Origin: a virus
Virus record (IMG/VR): IMGVR_UViG_3300017764_000054
Coordinates: 1 to 31,306 of that record
DNA: 31,306 nt
Strand: one strand, 5' to 3'
Shown here piece after piece: positions 8,093 through 13,683 of this stretch. The notes beneath the pieces are model-generated. The model was not told the DNA's origin, did no database searches, and saw only the letters and a list, made by a program, of their open reading frames with translations. Each line of letters begins with the position of its first letter. Position 1 is the first letter of the stretch. A program made the position numbers and the translations under genes.

Positions 8093-9643
8093 ATGTCTGA
8101 CGCAATAGTTAAGAACTTAAACTTTGGAAGCGATGCTCGCTCTAAGGTTTACGAAGGTATTGAAAAGCTAACAAAAGCCGTTAGCTCCACACTAGGGGCT
8201 AGCGGTCTTAGCGTAATACTTGAAAACGATAAAGGTAGACCGGTAATCACAAAAGACGGTGTAACAGTGGCAAACAATATATTTTTGCGTGATCCTGTTG
8301 AAAATATGGGCGCAACGCTTTTAAAAGATGCTGCTCGAAAAACCGTACAAGAAGCCGGTGATGGAACAACAACCGCAACTGTACTTGCACATGCAATTCT
8401 TAAAAATGCATACAAAGCATTAGAGCAAGATAGCTCAAGAACACTAAAAGAAGGAATTGCGAGTGGTGTTGAAAAAGTAATTGCATACTTAGAAAAGATT
8501 GCAATACCAGTTGACGGTGATATGATTGACCAAGTAGCAACTATATCTGCAAACAACGATAAAGAACTTGGTAAGCTTATAAGTGATGCTTTTAAGTATG
8601 TAGGTAATACAGGTGTGGTTATCATGCAAACCACAGACGAACCTGAAACAACAATAGAAGTTGTAGATGGCGTGCAATATGATCAGCCTCTTAAATCTAA
8701 TCACTTTATAACAAACGAAAATATAAATGCTGCAGAGCTTGACAACCCTTATATATTAATATCGGAATCACCAATTCCAAATATACGTAGGATTCAATCA
8801 GTTTTGGAGCATGTTATAAAAAAGAATAAATCATTATTAGTAATTGCAGACGTTGAGCCTCAAGTGCTGAACACTCTTGCGATGAATAAAATGAAAGGCA
8901 ACATAAAGGTCAACGTAATTGATTTACCGACTTACGGTATAACGCGTAAGGAAGTAATGCAGGACCTTTGTATGCTTACAGGAGCCAAGGTTATTAATGA
9001 AGATCTTGGAGACGATATGGACCTCATAGATATCGAAATGCTAGGCGCCTGCGTTAAAGCAGTTACTAATACAGAAGAAACTGTTTTGCAAATTAAAAGC
9101 AAGTCAGAAGAGGTTGAAGAAAAAATTAAAGCAATACAAAAAGATCTTGAAAAGCCAATGATGCCAGCTGCAAAGGTTAGGTATGAAAAAAGGCTAGCAA
9201 GACTATCTGCAAAAGTTGCCGTTGTAAAAGTCGGTGCTAATTCAGAAGTTGAGTTAAAAGAAAAGCGTGATAGAGTTGAAGACGCTATATGTGCTACAAA
9301 AGCCGCGATTAAAGAAGGTATAGTACCAGGTGGTGGAATAGCCCTTTTAAATGCTGCACAGAAAATAAAAGCTGTCAGCAAAGGCGAAGAACTATTTTAT
9401 AAATCAATTAAAGCGCCTTTCTATACGATACTTAGCAATGCAGGTATTGAAGAATTTGAAGAGCCTACTATTAAAGGCAAAGGGTTAAATGTTGTTACAG
9501 GGGGTATGGTGAATATGATTAAATCTGGAATTATCGACCCGCTACTTGTTACTAAAAGCGCTCTTCGGAACGCGGCTTCAGTGGCCACAACAATTATATC
9601 AACCGATTGTGTAATTAATAACGTTAGAGTAGAACAGTTATGA
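8093..9643 (+). CDS. groEL: Phage-encoded group I chaperonin GroEL (516 aa)
   Basis: Homologous over its full length to the 60-kDa chaperonin that folds proteins in a double heptameric ring by ATP hydrolysis. Visible residues: TLG at 33-35, D55 in ITKDGVTVA (E. coli D52), the nucleotide-binding GDGTTTATV with D90 (E. coli D87), and D397 in RVEDAI (E. coli D398, the catalytic Asp), followed by PGGGIALL. The catalytic machinery is therefore intact. Two things differ from E. coli. The apical site written GYLSPYF there reads PLKSNHF here, and the protein stops after VINNVRVEQL without the GGM-rich tail. The loop TLGPKG is TLGASG. It overlaps groES by ATGA; the order is groEL-groES, opposite to most bacterial operons. 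It probably folds abundant virion proteins. Confidence 0.97.
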   Translation: MSDAIVKNLNFGSDARSKVYEGIEKLTKAVSSTLGASGLSVILENDKGRPVITKDGVTVANNIFLRDPVENMGATLLKDAARKTVQEAGDGTTTATVLAHAILKNAYKALEQDSSRTLKEGIASGVEKVIAYLEKIAIPVDGDMIDQVATISANNDKELGKLISDAFKYVGNTGVVIMQTTDEPETTIEVVDGVQYDQPLKSNHFITNENINAAELDNPYILISESPIPNIRRIQSVLEHVIKKNKSLLVIADVEPQVLNTLAMNKMKGNIKVNVIDLPTYGITRKEVMQDLCMLTGAKVINEDLGDDMDLIDIEMLGACVKAVTNTEETVLQIKSKSEEVEEKIKAIQKDLEKPMMPAAKVRYEKRLARLSAKVAVVKVGANSEVELKEKRDRVEDAICATKAAIKEGIVPGGGIALLNAAQKIKAVSKGEELFYKSIKAPFYTILSNAGIEEFEEPTIKGKGLNVVTGGMVNMIKSGIIDPLLVTKSALRNAASVATTIISTDCVINNVRVEQL

Positions 9644-9900
9644 AAGCAATCGGGTATTACTTAATAGTAGAAAAAGAAAAACAAGGTTCACAAAAAACAG
9701 AAGGCGGTCTGCTAATTGCAGAAAATGCCCGTGAAGATATAAGATACGCAAAAGCAAGCGTAATATCAGCGGGCGCCGATATAGTTGGAATAAAGGCTGG
9801 CGATGCTATTTATTATGATAGGCACGCCGGCCATTCCATTGAACTTGAAAATAAAGTATACAATGTAATTAAAGCGCAAGATGTAGTCGTTATATTATGA
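9640..9900 (+). CDS. groES: Phage-encoded co-chaperonin GroES (86 aa), apparently roofless
   Basis: Cpn10-family protein that would cap the GroEL ring. The N-terminal strand YYLIVEKEK is followed by a mobile loop at about residues 14-33 whose contact tripeptide lies in GGLLI (22-26; E. coli GGIVL). VISAGAD and KAGDAIYY match the E. coli strands LAVGNG and KVGDIVIF, and the end VIKAQDVVVIL matches SESDILAIV. Between VISAG and KAGD only six residues (ADIVGI) remain, about nine fewer than E. coli, so the roof hairpin is missing. This explains the 86-aa length (E. coli 97). Its start ATGA overlaps the groEL stop and its own stop overlaps the next gene the same way, so all three are probably translationally coupled. 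Confidence 0.93.
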   Translation: MKAIGYYLIVEKEKQGSQKTEGGLLIAENAREDIRYAKASVISAGADIVGIKAGDAIYYDRHAGHSIELENKVYNVIKAQDVVVIL

Positions 9901-10340
9901 AAACAATAAAGGCTTCGGATTTGCGCGACTCAAACGTATTAAAGCATTACCGTATAGTTAGAAGATGGGCATGCAGAAATTACGGTATAAAAGATGCAGA
10001 TCTGGAGCTTCTTTTATTTTTAGACTGTCAAGGATTTTTTAGCAAAACAGATTTTAAACTTAATACATATGCATACAGCTGGGATAACAATAGGTTCTCA
10101 CGACTTCTAAAAGAAGGCTGGATAGTATTATGGCGAAGAGGTAACAAATCAGATAGCAAAGGCAGTCTATATAAAGTATCTTTAAAAACAACACAGCTAT
10201 TAGCTCGTGTTTATAGAATACTTACAGGTGAAGAAGATATTCCGAGTAGCGCGACACAAAGCGTAATTAAAAGCAAAGCGTATACAGACAGGATGCTTCA
10301 GGTTGCAATCAAAAGAATAAATAACGACAAAGAAAGATAG
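9897..10340 (+). CDS. Winged-helix-like putative DNA-binding protein (147 aa)
   Basis: Residues 34-107 read as a MarR-type winged helix: helix DADLELLLFLDCQG, then FSKTDFKLNTYAYSWDNNRF, the recognition-like segment RFSRLLKEGWIVLWRRG, the wing GNKSDSKGSLYKVS and a final helix TQLLARVYRILTGEE. The N-terminus (KHYRIVRRWACRNYGI) is basic and helical. A similar small protein appears, from memory, in structural regions of related Bacteroidota phages. It overlaps groES by ATGA, so it is made with the chaperonins. A late regulator or DNA-packaging-associated role is possible; neither is shown. Confidence 0.65.
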   Translation: MKTIKASDLRDSNVLKHYRIVRRWACRNYGIKDADLELLLFLDCQGFFSKTDFKLNTYAYSWDNNRFSRLLKEGWIVLWRRGNKSDSKGSLYKVSLKTTQLLARVYRILTGEEDIPSSATQSVIKSKAYTDRMLQVAIKRINNDKER

Positions 10341-10342
10341 CT

Positions 10343-10663
10343 ATGGCTTATACAAAAAATCCAATAATGCGTTTGGGTAATCCTCAAATAGATCCTATGA
10401 CAGGTCAGCCAATGCAAACAACAATGGTACCACCTCAAATGGCACCAATGGGAGGCGGCTTTACACCTCAAGTTCAGCAAAATATACAAGGTATGACAGG
10501 ATCACCTGAAATGCGGCAATACGCGGCAGGCGGTATGAATGCGCCTTTATTTATGAAAGACTCACCTTTAAATGGCAATGCCTTTACAGCAGCATTGCAA
10601 TCAGCCAAGGCATCGGGTGCTAGTACATTTGAAGTTAGTGGAAAAACTTATAACGTAAAATAA
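10343..10663 (+). CDS. Small Met/Pro/Gln-rich protein with C-terminal AF-x-A-GxxTF motif (106 aa)
   Basis: The first 70 residues are low-complexity and rich in Met, Pro, Gln and Gly (PMTGQPMQTTMVPPQM), probably disordered. After MNAPLFMKDSPLNG comes a compact C-terminal segment, AFTAALQSAKASGASTF then GKTYNVK. The same pattern (AF, A, two residues, A, GA-x-TF, GK-x-Y) closes the protein at 13291-13683. From memory it also ends many small Bacteroidota phage proteins. It begins two bases after the winged-helix gene and is the first gene of the small-protein cassette. Function unknown; a minor virion component is a reasonable guess. Confidence 0.65.
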   Translation: MAYTKNPIMRLGNPQIDPMTGQPMQTTMVPPQMAPMGGGFTPQVQQNIQGMTGSPEMRQYAAGGMNAPLFMKDSPLNGNAFTAALQSAKASGASTFEVSGKTYNVK

Positions 10664-10668
10664 TAATT

Positions 10669-10854
10669 ATGAAAAAACAACCATTAAAAGGCGGAATAGT
10701 AGGAGAGTCTCACGTGTGGGATGGGCCTATTGATACATCAGGGTTTCCTATGGGAAAAGGTAGCAGCTCAGGGGCGAACGGTATGCAAATTAAAAAATAC
10801 CCTTGCAAGTCTTATGACTTAAACCCGCCTATTACACAACGAGCAAAACAATAA
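10669..10854 (+). CDS. Unknown small protein (61 aa)
   Basis: Unrecognised. The sequence starts MKKQPLKGGIVGESHVWDGP and is Gly/Ser rich in the middle (PMGKGSSSGANGMQ), ending in a basic stretch with one cysteine (KKYPCKSYDLNPPIT). There is no signal peptide or membrane segment. It is retained because it sits in a run of same-strand genes with gaps of only a few bases on either side (five before, two after), starts with ATG and shares the short QP/SP-type N-terminus of its neighbours. Confidence 0.5.
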   Translation: MKKQPLKGGIVGESHVWDGPIDTSGFPMGKGSSSGANGMQIKKYPCKSYDLNPPITQRAKQ

Positions 10855-10856
10855 TT

Positions 10857-11171
10857 ATGTACGTTCAGCATAGCTCACCGTTCACTAAAAAAGGCGATGC
10901 TCCATCTAGGAAGAAATCAAAAGGCTATTATGCTAAAGTAAAAAAAGGTAGTGGCACTGGTAGTAAAGCCGGCGGGGGTATGACAGAAAAAGGCGTAAAG
11001 AAATATCGCAAAGATAATCCAGGTAGTAAACTATCAACTGCTGTGACTACACCGCCATCAAAGCTTAAAAAAGGAAGTAAAGCGTATAAACGTAGAAAAT
11101 CATTTTGTGCACGATCTAAAAGCTGGACCTCAGAAAGAGGTAGAGCCGCACGAAGAAAATGGAATTGCTAA
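10857..11171 (+). CDS. Very basic conserved phage protein, DUF6321-like (104 aa)
   Basis: Strongly basic protein that starts MYVQHSSPFTKKG. A conserved core follows: GGGMTEKGVKKYRKDNPGSK at 39-58, then KAYKRRKSFCARS at 75-87 and a final RRKWNC. Cysteines are at 84 and 104. From memory this GG-MTxKG, NPGSxL, RRKSFCAR, RWxC pattern is a small domain seen in many marine phages and matches what I recall of DUF6321; the family name is not certain. The charge suggests nucleic-acid binding, perhaps packaged with the genome, but that is inference. Confidence 0.75.
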   Translation: MYVQHSSPFTKKGDAPSRKKSKGYYAKVKKGSGTGSKAGGGMTEKGVKKYRKDNPGSKLSTAVTTPPSKLKKGSKAYKRRKSFCARSKSWTSERGRAARRKWNC

Positions 11172-11172
11172 T

Positions 11173-11742
11173 ATGAAATATAAACCGTTTACATCAAAAC
11201 ACTGTACACCTTCAAGGTTTACAAGTCCATTAATGCAAACTGATGCGGTTGAAAAGAAAACGCAAATGGATCAAATAAATGCCATTGTTAAAGCGAATCA
11301 ACAAAGAACAGGATATACTCCGCCTACAAACCGCGCACAGCCTACTATATCGCAAGGAACTGAAGATAGCCTTTTTACAAAGCTTAAAACAATTGTATCA
11401 AATCCATTTGATGCTTTAAAAGTTGCATTAGTCCCAGAAGAAGGCGCCTATGAAAGTTTACAAGCTTTAAGAGAAACAAAGCAAGCAGCAAATGCGGGTG
11501 TAAAAGAAGCAAAAAACCAATTAGATTCAACTAAAGCATTTAATACATTGTCACAATTTGTACCTGCCGTCGCTACAGCAGATGCTATTGCCTCCGCGAT
11601 TGAAGGAGATCCAACTGCTATTGTAACAAAAAAGTTAAATAAAATAAAACCTGTGTCTAAAGCTTTAAAAAATATAAATTTAGACCCTAATAAAGCTTCC
11701 AAAGTTTTAAGCACAGGGCTTAAGGTTGCTAAAAAAATATGA
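11173..11742 (+). CDS. Unknown helical protein of the small-protein cassette (189 aa)
   Basis: The ATG at 11173 is chosen because it begins one base after the preceding stop and gives an N-terminus (MKYKPFTSKHCTPSRFTSPLM) like its neighbours. A start at 11107 would add 22 residues that merely mirror the end of the previous gene in another frame. The remainder is predicted helical and basic, with a hydrophobic Ala/Val-rich segment at about 121-140 (LSQFVPAVATADAIASAIEG) that is weak for a membrane span. The C-terminus is Lys-rich. Its stop overlaps the next gene (ATGATG). No function is recognised; a structural or internal virion protein is possible. Confidence 0.6.
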   Translation: MKYKPFTSKHCTPSRFTSPLMQTDAVEKKTQMDQINAIVKANQQRTGYTPPTNRAQPTISQGTEDSLFTKLKTIVSNPFDALKVALVPEEGAYESLQALRETKQAANAGVKEAKNQLDSTKAFNTLSQFVPAVATADAIASAIEGDPTAIVTKKLNKIKPVSKALKNINLDPNKASKVLSTGLKVAKKI

Positions 11743-11906
11743 TGAAAGATAGAGGGCTTGGTGATACTATAGCGCGTGCTACTAAAGCTACAGGCATAGA
11801 TAAGTTTGCAGAGCAAGTTGCTAATGGTTTAAATATACCAGGCGGCTGTGGCTGTAAAGAGCGTCAAGCATATCTTAATAAAGTTGTACCATACGGTAAA
11901 AAATAA
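11739..11906 (+). CDS. 55-aa CGC-motif protein (small conserved phage protein)
   Basis: Short gene starting at an ATG that overlaps the previous stop. The N-terminal part, GDTIARATKATGIDKFAEQV, is an amphipathic helix. It is followed by GGCGCKERQAYLNKVVPYG. From memory the same layout (LGD-hydrophobic helix with TKATGI, then CGCxxR, LN, PY) is a recurring small protein in flavobacterial phages and prophages, of unknown function. The two cysteines separated by one residue could bind metal in a dimer or be redox active. An ATG one codon later is an alternative start. The gene fills an otherwise empty 167-base gap. Confidence 0.75.
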   Translation: MMKDRGLGDTIARATKATGIDKFAEQVANGLNIPGGCGCKERQAYLNKVVPYGKK

Positions 11907-11909
11907 ATT

Positions 11910-12221
11910 ATGGCTTTTAAAATGAAACCAGCTCCATTTAAAATGGATGAAACTCCGGTATACTATGTAGACATGGAAGAAGGTGTTTTAGGTAAAGCTA
12001 ATAATAACGGCACAATAATAGTAGATGAAAATTTATCACCGCTAGAAGCTAAAAGTGTTATTAAGCACGAGCAAGTGCATATAGATCAAATGCGCAGAGG
12101 TGACCTTGATTACGACGATAAAAATGTATACTGGAAAGGCCGTATAATTCCTAGATCTAGTATCAAAGAAGGTGATGAGAATTTACCTTGGGAAAAAGAA
12201 GCTTATAATAAATGTAAATGA
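11910..12221 (+). CDS. Minimal putative zinc metallopeptidase with HEQVH motif (103 aa)
   Basis: Residues 52-61 read KHEQVHIDQM, a HExxH zinc-binding helix with His53, Glu54 and His57. It is preceded by the strand GTIIVDENLSPLEAKSV and followed by GDLDYDD and LPWEKEAYNK, in which Glu95 or Glu97 could be the third zinc ligand, as in Glu-zincins. The layout is that of small phage metallopeptidase-like proteins. At 103 aa it is only a catalytic core, with no signal peptide. The N-terminus MAFKMKPAPFKMDETP carries the motif shared in this cassette. Possible jobs are processing of a virion protein or peptide cleavage in the host; a wall-degrading role is unsupported. Its stop overlaps the next start (ATGA). 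Confidence 0.7.
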   Translation: MAFKMKPAPFKMDETPVYYVDMEEGVLGKANNNGTIIVDENLSPLEAKSVIKHEQVHIDQMRRGDLDYDDKNVYWKGRIIPRSSIKEGDENLPWEKEAYNKCK

Positions 12222-12430
12222 AAACTTCTAAAAAAGGATATTTAAAAAATAGCCCTGATGTTAATAAGCCTTATAATGTTATTGAAGGCAACAAAATAAC
12301 AATGAAAGGAGTTGAATTTAAAGTGCTAGGTATTGACAATAATGGCTCAGCTAAAATAATGTACCCTGGTTACGATTATGTATTTCCAGGTGCTAAATAT
12401 GTAACAGAATATCCGTTAAATAAAAAATAA
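12218..12430 (+). CDS. Small conserved phage protein with NSPDVNxPYN motif (70 aa)
   Basis: The protein starts with a basic stretch, then YLKNSPDVNKPYNVIEGNKI, followed by TMKGVEFKVLGIDNNGSAK and an ending with MYPGYDYVFPGAKYVTEYPL. From memory this series (NSPDVN-x-PYN, ITM-x-G-V, LG-x-DN-x-G, PG-x-Y-x-FPG) is a well-conserved small protein of Bacteroidota phages, including crAss-like relatives, with no known function. It appears to be a small beta-rich domain. It overlaps the metallopeptidase gene by four bases, so the two are coupled and may work together. Confidence 0.75.
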   Translation: MKTSKKGYLKNSPDVNKPYNVIEGNKITMKGVEFKVLGIDNNGSAKIMYPGYDYVFPGAKYVTEYPLNKK

Positions 12431-12436
12431 ATAATT

Positions 12437-12859
12437 ATGCCATATCAACAAAAATATAAAGCAGTAGCTAGAATGAATAGCCCTTACGCTAAGCTAGGGC
12501 ACAGTAATTCTGTAGCTATGCAGCAAAAAAGATACGTATTAGAATCAGATATAGAAGCGGCTACCGAAGGCAATCAATTAGTTCCTGAGCTAGGGGGTAA
12601 TTTAAACGAAGTTGTAGTAACTGCAAACCCAAAAACTGGTAATACAACAAACTCAACGTCTACATCAGATACAAACGTTAAAACAGGAAAGAAAAAAAGA
12701 AAGCCTAAGGCACCATACAGTTTAGCTGGAGTTGCTATTCAAGCATTAAGAGTGCCATTTACACGAAGAGCATATGGAGCACGTGAAGGCGCAAAAAGAG
12801 AAACAGAAAGAAAAGCTGGGTTAGCCACAAGCAATCGTTATAGAACAAGATTATTTTAA
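12437..12859 (+). CDS. Basic small protein containing a TonB-box-like LNEVVVTA motif (140 aa)
   Basis: The N-terminus MPYQQKYKAVARMNSPYAKL carries the cassette's SP motif. Residues 18-29 (AKLGHSNSVAMQ) match residues 20-31 of the protein at 13291 in the pattern A-x-L-x-H-x-x-S-V-A-x-Q. Residues 56-64 read LNEVVVTAN, the sequence typical of the TonB-box region of Bacteroidota TonB-dependent transporters. It is followed by a Thr/Ser/Asn-rich linker and a basic C-terminal half (GKKKRKPKAPY and an Arg-rich end). There is no signal peptide or barrel, so it is not itself a transporter. Its last gene neighbour is separated by an inverted repeat, so the unit may end here. Function unknown. Confidence 0.65.
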   Translation: MPYQQKYKAVARMNSPYAKLGHSNSVAMQQKRYVLESDIEAATEGNQLVPELGGNLNEVVVTANPKTGNTTNSTSTSDTNVKTGKKKRKPKAPYSLAGVAIQALRVPFTRRAYGAREGAKRETERKAGLATSNRYRTRLF

Positions 12860-12874
12860 AAGTAATTTAATATA

Positions 12875-12904
12875 TAATTATGTAATATTTATATTGCATA
12901 ATTA
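12875..12904 (+). promoter_or_regulatory. Near-perfect 14-bp inverted repeat before the secreted-protein gene
   Basis: TAATTATGTAATAT at 12875-12888 and ATATTGCATAATTA at 12891-12904 are inverted copies that match at 13 of 14 positions around a two-base centre. It lies in the 61-base gap, one of the longer non-coding gaps in the window, 16 bases before the ATG. It could be an operator dyad, a weak AT-rich terminator for the upstream cassette, or both. The lack of G+C and the tiny loop make an intrinsic terminator less likely, so I favour a protein-binding site. Confidence 0.5.
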
Positions 12905-12920
12905 ACTTAAATTAAATATA

Positions 12921-13286
12921 ATGAAAAAAATACTTTTATTAACAATTTTATTTTCAGCTTTTACATTTGCACAAGGTAAATTTCAAGGGTGGTGGCATAA
13001 CCCCGAGCAAGAAGATTATATAACAATAATTGAAGAAACTGATTTTGGCGTAATAAGCGTTGTTAATTTTGATCCGTTTGAAGATCATTATATACAAGAA
13101 CAAATAGTTGAAAGAAGTAAAAACACTTTTACAACACACATACACAGGCCTGAAAACGGATGGACTGTTACAATTGAATATAAATTAAAAAGTAAAAATC
13201 GTTTAATATGTAAATTTACAGGCGATTACAATGAAACTTTAATATACAAAAGGTATAAATTTCCAAAACAAAAATTAAAAACTTAA
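12921..13286 (+). CDS. Secreted or periplasmic protein with signal peptide (121 aa)
   Basis: MKKILLLTILFSAFTFAQ is a clear Sec signal peptide: two lysines, a hydrophobic core and a TFA-Q end, with likely cleavage after Ala17, the style common in Flavobacteriia. The mature part of about 104 residues is beta-rich (YITIIEETDFGVISVV, FTTHIHR, WTVTIEYKL, RLICKFTG, TLIYKRYKF) with one cysteine. It resembles a small lipocalin-like or beta-sandwich domain but no family is recognised. There is no lipobox. It has its own leader with an inverted repeat, unlike its neighbours. Such genes in phages often change the host surface, for instance by superinfection exclusion, but that is inference; it could also be an acquired host gene. 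Confidence 0.75.
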   Translation: MKKILLLTILFSAFTFAQGKFQGWWHNPEQEDYITIIEETDFGVISVVNFDPFEDHYIQEQIVERSKNTFTTHIHRPENGWTVTIEYKLKSKNRLICKFTGDYNETLIYKRYKFPKQKLKT

Positions 13287-13290
13287 AACA

Positions 13291-13683
13291 ATGGCATATA
13301 CGCAATCGCCCGCAAATGTATTAAAAGGGCAAATGAAAAACAAAGCGGCAGGATTAATGCATGGCGACTCTGTGGCTCATCAAAACGTTAAAAAAGGAAA
13401 CGATTCAGAACTATTGAATTATAGCACTAACCAATATAGTTACACAAATAACCCTAATGACCGATTAGCGAATAATAGAGTTCAAGATGGGCATTTAACA
13501 GGGGCTAGATTTCATTATTCAGATAAAGAAGACGGCCCAAGTGTAAGAGAAGCATTTAACCAAGCGTTTAAAAGAGCTGGCAAACTAGGTGCTAAAACTT
13601 TTAATTTTCATCACAGTGGTACAAAAGACAAAGATGGTAAATATACTTTTAAAGGCGGTAAGTATACTACTGAAAAATCATAA
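13291..13683 (+). CDS. Small-protein cassette member with AxLxHxxSVAxQ and GAKTF motifs (130 aa)
   Basis: Starts MAYTQSPANVLKGQM, then AGLMHGDSVAHQ at 20-31, which matches the protein at 12437 (A-x-L-x-H-x-x-S-V-A-x-Q). The centre is Asn/Asp-rich. The C-terminal part, REAFNQAFKRAGKLGAKTF, is followed by a hairpin and GGKYTTEKS. It shares the end pattern AF-x-x-A, GA-x-TF, GK-x-Y with the protein at 10343, so this gene links two other cassette members. It starts four bases after the secreted protein and ends immediately before the holin gene. Role unknown; a virion-associated or DNA-contact protein is possible. Confidence 0.65.
   Translation: MAYTQSPANVLKGQMKNKAAGLMHGDSVAHQNVKKGNDSELLNYSTNQYSYTNNPNDRLANNRVQDGHLTGARFHYSDKEDGPSVREAFNQAFKRAGKLGAKTFNFHHSGTKDKDGKYTFKGGKYTTEKS

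Noticed and set aside
11107-11172. Upstream extension of the 189-aa gene
   Set aside because: These 22 codons lie wholly within the basic DUF6321-like gene in another frame and look like its shadow; the ATG at 11173 is in a better position.
11910-12221. The HEQVH protein as the endolysin
   Set aside because: It is far smaller than known endopeptidase lysins, has no wall-binding domain and is separated from the holin by five genes, so a lysin call is not supported.
12875-12904. Inverted repeat as an intrinsic terminator
   Set aside because: It is almost purely A/T with a two-base loop and lacks a T-tract after it, so it would form a poor terminator; a binding site is preferred.
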